From the NCBI RefSeq assembly GCF_000497045.1, contig NW_015961964.1:62001-126000 (forward strand): DNA of 64,000 nucleotides, read 5' to 3'. The position numbers and the translations under genes are program-made. The DNA comes from Kalmanozyma brasiliensis GHG001 (Eukaryota; Basidiomycota; Ustilaginomycetes; Ustilaginales). Under the pieces are notes generated by a model. That model had not been told where the DNA came from and ran no database searches. It saw only the letters and a list, made by a program, of their open reading frames with translations. Positions 27,822 to 36,670 of this stretch are shown here, in pieces (position 1 is the first letter of the stretch; every line of letters starts with the position of its first letter).

Positions 27822-28694
27822 CTTGACGAGAGCGGGGCTGGGCTCAGCGAATATACTGGCCGACGCTGACCCCCAAGGTCTTGGTGATGTGAGCCGAGGC
27901 TGAGCTAGGGGCTTGAAGGCATCGCTCTGAAAGCAGGAACGGGCGACCGAGTGCAATCAGACAGACCACGGAAGAAGCTGGAGACGCGGCTGTGGACAGA
28001 GTACTGAAGAGCTGTGGCTGCACTTGCGATGGAGTGCAGTGTGTGTTGCTGAAGCAGAGACAATGATGCGAAAGGACTAGGATGGGGTGTCTTTTGAGGA
28101 GGGGAGGTTGACGAGATAGCGACACGCTGTGGCTCAGTTTTTTTGGATTTGAATGCAGAACCGTGCAGACTCTGATGACTTTTCAGAGAGAAGCTTAATT
28201 TTCCAACTGCGCCGTCTCTCTCTCGCTCTCACCGCCCTTTTCGAAGATTGGACCCTGACCTGTCCTGACCTGTAAGTATGCGGCTGGACGCCGCGCGACC
28301 ACCGATTTGACCCTCATCGGTCCAGATCCAATTTCGATCTCACAGGAAGAAAAAAGACTGCGGCGGTACCACTTCAAATTTTCGCTTGGATCAACAACAG
28401 CAGATTGGCTTGATTCTCACCTTGCTTCTCTCTGATCCACCATCACAGTCATCGCCATCATTATGATGCTCAGCTAGGCTTTGGCTTTGCGCCCAGTCAT
28501 CATCCATATCAGGTCCCTTGTTGCCACGCTCGTTCACGCTCCTTCTCATTTCACGCCCCTTCCGCAGGTCTTTTCATCTCGTTGCTCGTTCGCAGTTCGT
28601 TCGCCCGCCCTCGCTCGCCTAGTCTCCGTTCCTCGTCGCTTCGCCCATATACCCGGAACCGCTTCCCTTCCTCTCGCTCTTCCCAAACAACACA
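27822..28694. other. Divergent promoter, JmjC gene / TFIIE-alpha
   Basis: 873 bp. The TFIIE side carries a long CT-rich leader with repeated CGTTCG-like runs before the ATG. No gene or specific binding motif was supported. Confidence 0.4.
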
Positions 28695-30002
28695 ATGTCC
28701 AGTAAGACTGCTCTCGGTCGTGCTGGTCACGACTCCGAGGTCAAACTTGCTAGCGAAGAGCAGCTTTCCACTATTCGCAGGATGGCCCAGATCGTCGCAC
28801 GCATCTTTTACGAAGATCGACACATTGTCCTCATGGATCAACTCGTCAGCATCACCGTCCTGCCTGCTGACGTACTCGCGCACCGCTTGGGCATTCAGGT
28901 CAAGGAGCTTGCCGCGCTCTCATCCAAGCTCTTGGAAGACAAGCTCGTCTGCACATTTCGCAGGAACGAGATCAGAGATGCTATCACAAATCGCAGTGTT
29001 CCACGCACCTATTACTATCTCGACTTCAAGCTCTTCCTCGATGTCACCAAATGGCGCATGATGTCTATCCGTAAAAAGATTGACACTCGTCTGCGCAACG
29101 AGCTAGACAACAAAGGTTATGTCTGCCCTCGATGCAAAAACTCGTACTCAACGCTCGAGGTCGCGCATTTGCTCGACATCTTTCGCAACGTGTTCGTCTG
29201 CGAGACTCCCGGGTGTAGCACCGAGCTGGTCGACAACGAGGAAGCCGAGGATGTCAAGAGGAGCAAGGACAGCCTGATGCGCTTCAACGAGCAGCTCTCT
29301 ACCCTGCTCGGAGGTCTTCGTCGCACTGAGGGCATTACGCTGCCACCGCTCGATGTTGGCGCGTGGCTAGCTAAGCACGCTGCCTCGCAGCCTTGGTTCT
29401 CCAGCCGATCCGAAGATGCTTCTGTTGCGCCTTCGTCCTCGACCGTCAATGGGGCGCCCGCCCTGCAGGTGGATCTCGCGTCGAACGACCCGGCAGCCGA
29501 AGCGGCACGTCGACTCGCCAAGCAGAAAGCCGAAGACGAACAGCGAAAGCAGAACGCTCTGCCAGCATGGCATCTTGCAAGTACCGTCAGCGGCGAGCAA
29601 ACGGCACTCGGCCGCAAGCAGCAGCGCAACCAGTCTTCTAATGGCTTTGACGTCGAGGACCGCAAGGACGACGACGACGGCGATGATGACGACTACTACG
29701 CGCAATATGCTAGTCTTCAGACAGCAGAAGCAGCGGCAGCGTCGTCTTCCAAGCCTAGTCAAGCACCTTCTGTGGACGAGGAAGAGTTCGAGGACTTCGA
29801 ACCAGTCACGCAGCCTCCAGACGATGCGGGTACGCAGCGAAAGCGATCACGGTCTCCGTTGGTCACCGGTGGCGAGAACAAGCGTGCCAAGGCGACAGCG
29901 CCAGAACAGCACGGGGAGTCGAGCGGCACTGCTCCTGCGGGCGCGGGTAACGGTGGCGATGATGACGACGACGGCATGGACGACTTTGAGGATGTCGTGT
30001 AG
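28695..30002 (+). CDS. TFA1: Transcription initiation factor TFIIE subunit alpha
   Basis: Single exon, 435 aa. The N-terminal winged-helix domain (about residues 25-115) includes VLMDQLVSITVLPADVLAHR and RTYYYLDFKLFLDVTKW. The zinc ribbon follows: Cys144-x2-Cys147, then 21 residues, then Cys169 and Cys174. The first pair and the 21-residue gap match TFIIE-alpha, but the second pair is spaced by four residues instead of two. The C-terminal half is disordered, with acidic clusters (DDDDGDDDDYY) and ends in an acidic DDDDDGMDDFEDVV stretch that in other species contacts TFIIH. TFIIE recruits TFIIH to the RNA polymerase II pre-initiation complex. Confidence 0.9.
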   Translation: MSSKTALGRAGHDSEVKLASEEQLSTIRRMAQIVARIFYEDRHIVLMDQLVSITVLPADVLAHRLGIQVKELAALSSKLLEDKLVCTFRRNEIRDAITNRSVPRTYYYLDFKLFLDVTKWRMMSIRKKIDTRLRNELDNKGYVCPRCKNSYSTLEVAHLLDIFRNVFVCETPGCSTELVDNEEAEDVKRSKDSLMRFNEQLSTLLGGLRRTEGITLPPLDVGAWLAKHAASQPWFSSRSEDASVAPSSSTVNGAPALQVDLASNDPAAEAARRLAKQKAEDEQRKQNALPAWHLASTVSGEQTALGRKQQRNQSSNGFDVEDRKDDDDGDDDDYYAQYASLQTAEAAAASSSKPSQAPSVDEEEFEDFEPVTQPPDDAGTQRKRSRSPLVTGGENKRAKATAPEQHGESSGTAPAGAGNGGDDDDDGMDDFEDVV

Positions 30003-30852
30003 CAGCTCATTCCGAAGCGCAACATGTTGTGTTGCTTCGGTTTATCGCAGACTCTTGATTGTGCTGACCTATTGAACCTCTCCCCGACCATGAGCATCTT
30101 TCCCCACTCTCGATTCTTCCTTCCCTCACTCCTTTTCATCCCTTTCCCTCTGTCCTTGCACATCAAGGTACACATGCTGGGTCTTAAGAGCACCGAGTCT
30201 TGGAGTTCGTCGCTTTGCGGCTGCGCTCCCGTGACCGGGGTTTGAGTCATAGCCTAGCGACAGCAACACTCTTTTTCATCTAGTCTGGATTCGTCGCGCT
30301 CGCTGCTGCCTCATCTTGATGGGGACTGTGATGGCAAGCGCGGCGAGCTCCTCTTGTAGGAGCGATAGCACTCTGGCGTGCTTCGGCTCTGTTGCAACTA
30401 AAGATGCAGCCCGGCTTGGTTGTTCAGGACCGTCGGTTACCGTCTGCGGAGGTCATCAGAGTTGCCGGGAGTATCTCTCTTTGAGCCGCGCTCCCGAGCT
30501 AGAGTTGCTTGAAGTCCAGGTCTGTGAAGACATTTCACACACCTCGCCTCCCTTGCATACCCAACCTCGTCAAATGAGGCCTGGTGGGAACAGCCTCTGT
30601 TTCTGAGTGTCGTTCTTGCAATACATCAGATTTCGGTCCAAAAAGGATCATGAGCAGCTCCACGTCAGACATGGCACCTCACGTTTGGAAGGTGTTTTTG
30701 TTGAAAGCCGCCGTGACGTGTTGAGAAGAAATGCGAAGACCCTGAAATCTGGAACTGCACGGCCCACCTCTGATCTTGTGAGCTTGCCTTCTCCCCCCCA
30801 AAGCAGAGACACACCATTCCGCTCCTTCGACGGCGATATCTTGCGCAAGAAG
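30003..30852. other. Intergenic between TFIIE-alpha and ALG7
   Basis: 850 bp in tandem orientation. The ALG7 frame is open from about 30607 but has no ATG before 30853, so I treat it as leader. An upstream exon spliced into this frame cannot be excluded. Confidence 0.4.
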
Positions 30853-32478
30853 ATGACATCGCTCGCAACGACAGCCTTGGTGCTGCCGCTTGGCACGCTC
30901 GCCTTGGTGCTGCCACCATTGCTACAGCTCGAAGTCTCCGAGCTCCACTACGCTCATGGTCCGATGTGGCCCCCATTCCGATGGCTTTCCGAGCTCTTCC
31001 TTTCCTCGCGACCATCCAGGCTCACGACGATACTCGATCTGTTAGTACCCTTCAAGCATCGGCAAACAATCCTGTACTACGATGATGCATTCCCTGGCCT
31101 GTTTGCGGCGACAGGACTCTCGTTGATAGGCTACTGGGTGACCAGCATGGCCATCGCTAAGACCAAGGACGTCTTCTTCGCCCGCGGATTCAAAGGTCGA
31201 GATCTGCTCAAGAACAAGCCAGAGCCGATTCCCGAGAGTCTCGGTCTGCCGACAGCAGCAGTGTATATGGCGTTGCTCTTCCTCTTCACCCCTTTCCGCT
31301 ACTTCTCCTCTCGGTTGCAAGGGGTTGTCAAGACGGGCGACGACTGGGAAGGCCGTATGGACGGCAGAGGTGGATTCCCGCATCACGAGCTGGCGAGCTT
31401 CCTTTCGGCACAGCTCTCCTTCCTGTCAGCGATCGTGCTCGGATTCCTCGACGACGTCTTCGACATTCGATGGAGGTACAAGCTGCCCATTCCGATCATC
31501 TCGAGCATCCCTCTGCTGATGGTGTACTACGCAGGCGGTGGAGGCACCTCGGTTGTGGTCCCTGGCTGGCCTGGGTTCCTGCGTCAGTGGATCGGATCAT
31601 CCATCTTGGAGCTTGGTCCACTGTACTACCTCTACATGTCGCTCCTCTCGACCTTCTGCACCAACAGCATCAACATTCTCGCCGGGATCAACGGCGTCGA
31701 AGTAGGTCAAGCGCTGGTCATCTCGATCTCGCTCTGCATCAACGATCTGCTGTACCTCGACTCGCGCGCGGGCATGGCGGGTTCGCGCTCGAGCAAGGAG
31801 CTGCTCCGACGCCATCTGTTGAGTCTCTACCTCCTGCTGCCGCTGACGGGGGTGTGCATGGCCCTGCTGTCGTGGAATCGCTACCCGGCGCGGGTGTTTG
31901 TCGGCGACACCTTCTGCTACTTTGCCGGCATGGTCTTTTCCACTGTCGGCATCCTGGGTCATTTCAGCAAGACGGTGCTGCTCTTCTTTGTGCCGCAGAT
32001 CTTCAACTTCGTGCTGAGCTGTCCGCAGCTGTTTGGCCTCGTGCCCAACCCACGGCATCGAGTGCCGAGGTTCCACGCGGAGAGCAAGTGCTTGTATCCT
32101 TCGATTCAGTACTTTGGCTCGGGTAACGCTGCCGAGGACGAGAAGCTTCCGAATACATCGTTGAAAGCGCTTCGCCCGGCAAGCATGCTGTCGACGATAG
32201 TGCTCAAGCTTCTTTCCGCAGTGCGGCTGGTACAGCTCGACTACTATGACGAGCCAAAACGCAGGATCAAGAGCACGACGAATCTCACCATCCTCAACGC
32301 CATCCTCGTCTTCCGAGGCGTGCGTCACCTGCCCAGCGCCAAGGCCGGACAGACGCCATTCACAGGTCCGCATATCACTGAGTATGGACTCTGGGTCCAC
32401 ACGATGATCATCCAGATTGCCGGTTCATGTCTGGCATTCGCGATCCGATACTGGGTCGCCTCAGTAGTCTTCCCTTGA
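30853..32478 (+). CDS. ALG7: UDP-GlcNAc:dolichyl-phosphate GlcNAc-1-phosphotransferase
   Basis: 541 aa from the first in-frame ATG; single exon. It is a multi-pass membrane protein of the GT4 polyprenyl-phosphate transferase family. Signature loops are present: KGRDLLKNKPEPIPESLG after the first conserved helix, FLDDVFDIRWRYKLPIP with the catalytic Asp pair, and CTNSINILAGINGVEVGQ. ALG7/DPAGT1 performs the first step of N-glycan precursor synthesis on the cytosolic face of the ER and is the tunicamycin target. The family is about 410-450 residues, so this protein carries extra N-terminal sequence (about 85 residues before the first conserved helix) and a longer final loop. Confidence 0.92.
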   Translation: MTSLATTALVLPLGTLALVLPPLLQLEVSELHYAHGPMWPPFRWLSELFLSSRPSRLTTILDLLVPFKHRQTILYYDDAFPGLFAATGLSLIGYWVTSMAIAKTKDVFFARGFKGRDLLKNKPEPIPESLGLPTAAVYMALLFLFTPFRYFSSRLQGVVKTGDDWEGRMDGRGGFPHHELASFLSAQLSFLSAIVLGFLDDVFDIRWRYKLPIPIISSIPLLMVYYAGGGGTSVVVPGWPGFLRQWIGSSILELGPLYYLYMSLLSTFCTNSINILAGINGVEVGQALVISISLCINDLLYLDSRAGMAGSRSSKELLRRHLLSLYLLLPLTGVCMALLSWNRYPARVFVGDTFCYFAGMVFSTVGILGHFSKTVLLFFVPQIFNFVLSCPQLFGLVPNPRHRVPRFHAESKCLYPSIQYFGSGNAAEDEKLPNTSLKALRPASMLSTIVLKLLSAVRLVQLDYYDEPKRRIKSTTNLTILNAILVFRGVRHLPSAKAGQTPFTGPHITEYGLWVHTMIIQIAGSCLAFAIRYWVASVVFP

Positions 32479-32873
32479 CACCGGTACTCGAGTCACGCAA
32501 TCGCAGCATGCCTTCTCAGAACAGTCCTTCTCGCATCATCGCCTTGGTGCAAATTGAGTCGAGAAAGTGCGCACACCCTTTGAATCGAGGAAAAGCGAGA
32601 ATGATATTGACAAGCAGCTTCCATCCAGGTTGAGACGAATGAAAGCAATGAGACAGAGTATACAAGCCAAATGGGGTAAAATGAAACAACGGAGCATCCG
32701 AAGGTAAGAAATAGACAGAATGGAAAAGGAGGGGATGATTCCGGACGATTGCAAGGCCTGGTTGAGGGAAGAATATCGAATCGGAAGCTCCTGGGATATC
32801 AATAACGTAGCCGATCATCTTACGACTACAAGGGCTGTAACCGAGAAGATGATCAAGAAGCTAGAAAAAGTCC
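32479..32873. other. Convergent 3' flanks, ALG7 / SLM1
   Basis: 395 bp between two stop codons. A/T content rises near the middle, consistent with 3' UTRs and polyadenylation regions. No gene seen. Confidence 0.4.
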
Positions 32874-34696
32874 TTATGCCTCCTTGACCTCGGTCTCGGC
32901 GGCCTTCTCCTTGCCAGCGGACGAGGCGCTGCGGTTGAGGCCGTCCTGCGAAGGCTCACCGGCCTGAGCCGACTCGCCCTTCTTCTCGAGGAGGTAGCCG
33001 TTGGAGCCGACCTCACCCTGGGAAGCGGCACCGCCAGTGTAGGCAGGGACCTCCTCCTCCTTGGTGGCCGAGGCCGAAGTGCTAGCACCGGCGAGGGCAG
33101 GGGCAGCGGTGTGGTGCTCGTTCTCGTTCTCGGCCTCGGCGTACTCCTCGTCATCCTCCTCCTCGATGGAGCTTCCGTCCTCCTCATCCTCGTCCTCCTC
33201 CTCGGAGCGGTAACCGGCGGCACGGACGGCGGCGGGCACGATACCGGAGCGGTCCATCTGCTCCGAGGTGGTGAGGTAGACCTTGGAGAGCTGCTTGATG
33301 TCGTTCCACCACTCCATCATCTCGTCGTGGCTACGAGCGCGGAAGGTGTAGGCGTGCTCGCGGCCCATGCCGAGGCTGGCGAGACCCTTGGAAGCGACAG
33401 CCGACTGGTTGCCCGTGACCTTGCGACCCTCGATGTGGAACTTGTGGCTCTTGGCAGCCATAGTCGAGGGGGGACCGAGGGTGCACTCAGGCAGGAAGAG
33501 CGAGAGTTCGGGCTGAGGGTGCTTGGTGGGGTCGGACGAACCGTGCTCGTGGAGGTAACCGGCGGGAGTGAGAACGTAGAAGGATTCCTTGTAAGTCTTG
33601 GTGAAGCGCTTCTTGCGCTCGAGGATGCCCTGGTGGACGGGGATGACCGAGGGGTCGTCCTTGCCGGGGTAGTCGATGGTCTCGGGGTTGCGGAGAGGGG
33701 TGTCGGGGTCGAGGAGGTGGTCGGAACGGGCGGCAAAGGCGATCCACTCCGAGTTGGGCTGGAGCGAGCGCATCTGGACGCCGAGGCTGAGCCAGGTGTC
33801 CTGGACCTGGGACGACATGCGTCCGGACCACTCGTCGAAGGTCTGCCAAGCGCTCTGGATGGAGCGAACGATGCCCTCCTCGAAGTGGGCCGAGTTCTGC
33901 TGCATGATGATGATGGACTTCTGGAGAGCGTTCTCCTCGTTGACCTGGCGCTGGAGCTGGCGGAAAACACCCTGGTTAGCAGCGTAAGGGTCCTCACGAG
34001 CGGTGACGCTCATGGGGGTGTTCTTGAGGAGAGTAATGGAGCGGGCGAGCTCGGTGATCTGCTTGGTGGACATCTCGCGCTCCTTGGCAACCGAGTTGGC
34101 GAGCTTGCCCGTGTCCTGCTGGACATTCTTGATGTGAGCCTTGATCTCGGAGCGAAGCTTCTGGAGGTGCTGAACGATGGAGCCCTCGACGGTCTTGGCG
34201 AGGTTGGCGTGGTGGTCGGCGATGACACGGGTCTTGTCACGGATGCCGTAGTAGATGTCCTGAATGCCGTCCTCGCCGAGGAACTGGTTACCCTCGCGGA
34301 AGGGGACCTGGATGACACCGCCGAGCTTGGTGAGCTCCTTGGCAGTGTTGTACTCGATATCGGCGATACCCTCGAAGTAGCTGATGAGCTGCTTGGTGAT
34401 GTGCTTCCAGCCTGCGGAGAGAGGGAGGAAAAGGAACAGAAATATCGAAGAGTCAGTGTCTCGTCCTTGTTAGCGGCTTTGCGACCTGGTTGGCAATCCA
34501 ACGCCCTTCTGTTGGACGGATGGCAGGGTTTCGTGAGTGAGTGAGACTTACCAGTGAAGCGCTCAATGAGAATGTCCGAGGGACGAAGCTCGTGAGGGCC
34601 GGTGTTCTTCTTGATGAGGGAAGCGTTGCGGCTGGCGACGGTAGACTTCCTGCTGACCGAGGTTCCCCTGGTCATGGTGGAGTGTGCGTCGGTCAT
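32874..34696 (-). CDS. SLM1: Slm1/Slm2-type PH-domain protein (TORC2/eisosome effector)
   Basis: Two exons (34696-34552, 34411-32874) with a 140-bp GT-AG intron give 560 aa. Across the junction the protein reads LIERFTGWKHITKQLISYFE. An F-BAR-like coiled-coil region spans about 50-270. A PH domain follows at about 330-450 (HQGILERKKRFTKTYKESFY to SHDEMMEWWNDIKQL). An acidic C-terminal tail comes next. Slm proteins bind PI(4,5)P2 at plasma-membrane furrows and pass membrane-stress signals to TORC2 and actin. The long open frame on the opposite strand at 33111-34544 is a coding shadow. Gene-level identity is good; Slm1 and Slm2 are paralogues in budding yeast, so the name stands for the family. 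Confidence 0.87.
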
Positions 34697-36163
34697 TGTG
34701 ATAGATGGACGTCGACGACGTGGGTTAAGAAAATAGGTGGTGGTAGTAAGAACGACAAACGGCGAGCAACGATAAAGCTGGGCCGGATGGATAGGGGTAT
34801 GATCGTTCGAAGTGACGGGTGATGATGGTGAAGAGGGAAAGGTGACGGCGAAGAGAGGTGCAATAAAGGTGTTCCAAGCCGATACCGAGAGAGGTCAGTC
34901 ACCGGGCACGATTACAGAGAGAGCGAGAGACAGGCGAACGGGTGGATGGTTCGAGAGAAAAGACAGGCCATGTGCCTCAATTTGGTGACGCAACAAGGCA
35001 AGAGCGCTCTGGCTGGCTGGCTGCCTCCACCCCCGTTTCTCAGTTGGCAGTCGATCAGCAACGCATTGGCCGCCTTTGTCATTTTTGGCCTATTTTGGAC
35101 TATTTTCGAGGCAGCAGAGGGCGACAATCAAGCAACCTTGCGCGGAAGTCGAAATGCCGGCAGAGGTGTGCGATGACGAAGGCACGGACGCCCACCTCCG
35201 ATTTCTCGAATTGGAACCGAGGCACTTGAGCAGTGTGGTCCAGGTTTAGAAGCTTTCGACTTTTGTGAGTCTCAACGTGTGGATGCGTCTGGCTGGCTGC
35301 AGTCACTCTGATTTTGCTGCTGCTCACCAGCTTGGCCCTCTTGGTATAGATCCACGGCACAGCACAGCGCACAAGAGCAGCCCGTCAGCATGAAACAGCA
35401 AGCACGTTGGCTCGCTCCTGTCTCTCGTCCTTGAGGCTCAGTTGGATACAGGGTCGGTCACCTTCGATCGCAGCAAGGAAAGGGTCAGAAGAATCGAGGG
35501 TCCACGGTCCCTATGGGTCTGGCCGCTCTTGCCGTATCTTTTCTTCTTCCTCGAGGCAATGTCGATCCTTTGACGCCCTTGGGCCTAGACCTACCAAAGT
35601 TGCCCGCTTCGACGGCTCTTTCGCCCATTCCCACGGTGGATGCATGCCTCATCACCATCTTTGGTTCTTTGTCCTTCAGCTCGACATGTGGCCCTCACGT
35701 TGGAACAGATGCGGTATCATTATGAAGGCAATCAATGGCTCACGGGCCGAACAATCGCTGTTGTAACGGCATTTGCATGTCGCACAACAGCCAAGCAAAC
35801 GCACTTTGAGCTTGGTGTAGAGACTTTGGCGTGACGTAGCTTGGCATGGTCTGCTACCGGCTTGGCTGGCTCGGGGTCCTGTTCCGCTGCGGTCTCCTGC
35901 TATTTTCGGTCTGTTTGTCGCGCCTTGTCTTGCGGTCGGCTGTGCTGGGCTCGGCCTCGGCTGGATTTTAGTGGGAAAGCGCTTTTGCAGATCCCCTCGC
36001 TTGCACGCCTAGCTCAACTTAGACCTGAAGCAACGCCAGCCTCGCCTCGGCGACCAAAACAAGCACCGGCTCGGGCAGACAAACATCCTTCAAAGCGATG
36101 AATCACAAGCACAGAAGGCTCTGGTGGGCTTCGCTGGGTGCTCTGGACAGACTAGGTGTCGCA

Positions 36164-36207
36164 TTTTTGGCCCGATTTTCCAAGCCCCCTTTTTGGCTCT
36201 GATTTTC
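36164..36207 (+). repeat. Imperfect direct repeat TTTTTGGCYYKGATTTTC
   Basis: TTTTTGGCCCGATTTTC at 36164-36180 and TTTTTGGCTCTGATTTTC at 36190-36207, differing by one indel and one substitution. A further ATTTTTGGCC lies at 35081 and ATTTTGGC at 36483. Possible repeated protein-binding site in the RDH54 upstream region. Confidence 0.4.
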
Positions 36208-36461
36208 GCCCGCTTCCTTTTAATTTCCTTTGGTCGAAAATGGCCAACGCTTGTTGCGACCTTGATAGCTGCTCCGTCCATCGTCGGCTGGAGGTAGCTC
36301 GGAATCCATTCGATTCCAAGGCTGCAGCTTAGGCTGTATAGAGGCATAGACAAGCTCGCGAAGAGCTCTTAGCCTGACACGGAACGAGGAGGCAGTCAGA
36401 ACAAAGGTCGTTCACAGCCAACGATCCCCTAGAAGCAAGCAAGCTCAGCAGCTTGAGGCTC

Positions 36462-36467
36462 ACGCGT
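36462..36467 (+). promoter_or_regulatory. MluI cell-cycle box (ACGCGT) upstream of RDH54
   Basis: ACGCGT, immediately extended as ACGCGTCGCGTAAA, 204 bp before the RDH54 ATG. MBF-type factors bind ACGCGT upstream of G1/S DNA-replication and repair genes in yeasts; the role here is inferred. Confidence 0.4.
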
Positions 36468-36670
36468 CGCGTAAAGAGGTGCATTTTGGCTCCAGACCAA
36501 CACCTTTTCTGAATTTGAGGTTTGGCTGAGTTTTGTGATTTTGATTGGGAGCAACACTCGAAGCTTCTTCTTGCAAAGTCACTCGAGGCTCAGTCACGAA
36601 CCCATCATCGCTCTTACCTCCATGGCACCTCGATCAGCAACAACATAGGCCCAATTTCTGACGAGCCACC

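Larger units (their letters stand above)
34697..36670. other. 2-kb non-coding divergent region, SLM1 / RDH54
   Basis: The longest gene-free stretch in the window. Open frames up to 119 codons lack recognisable features. Notable elements are a (GGCT)3 run at 35011-35022, ATTTTTGGCC at 35081 and 36163, a related pair of 17-18-bp repeats (36164-36180, 36190-36207), and an ACGCGT box at 36462. Confidence 0.5.

Noticed and set aside
27822..27956. In-frame N-terminal extension of the JmjC protein
   Set aside because: It would require a TTG start; the first ATG, at 27821, directly precedes the conserved N-terminus.
30607..30852. In-frame N-terminal extension of ALG7
   Set aside because: No ATG in this part of the frame and no clear splice acceptor, so the start was set at 30853.
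33111..34544. 477-codon plus-strand open frame opposite SLM1
   Set aside because: Strand shadow: Val/Leu/Gly-rich low-complexity translation mirroring the codon bias of the real PH-domain gene; no domain.
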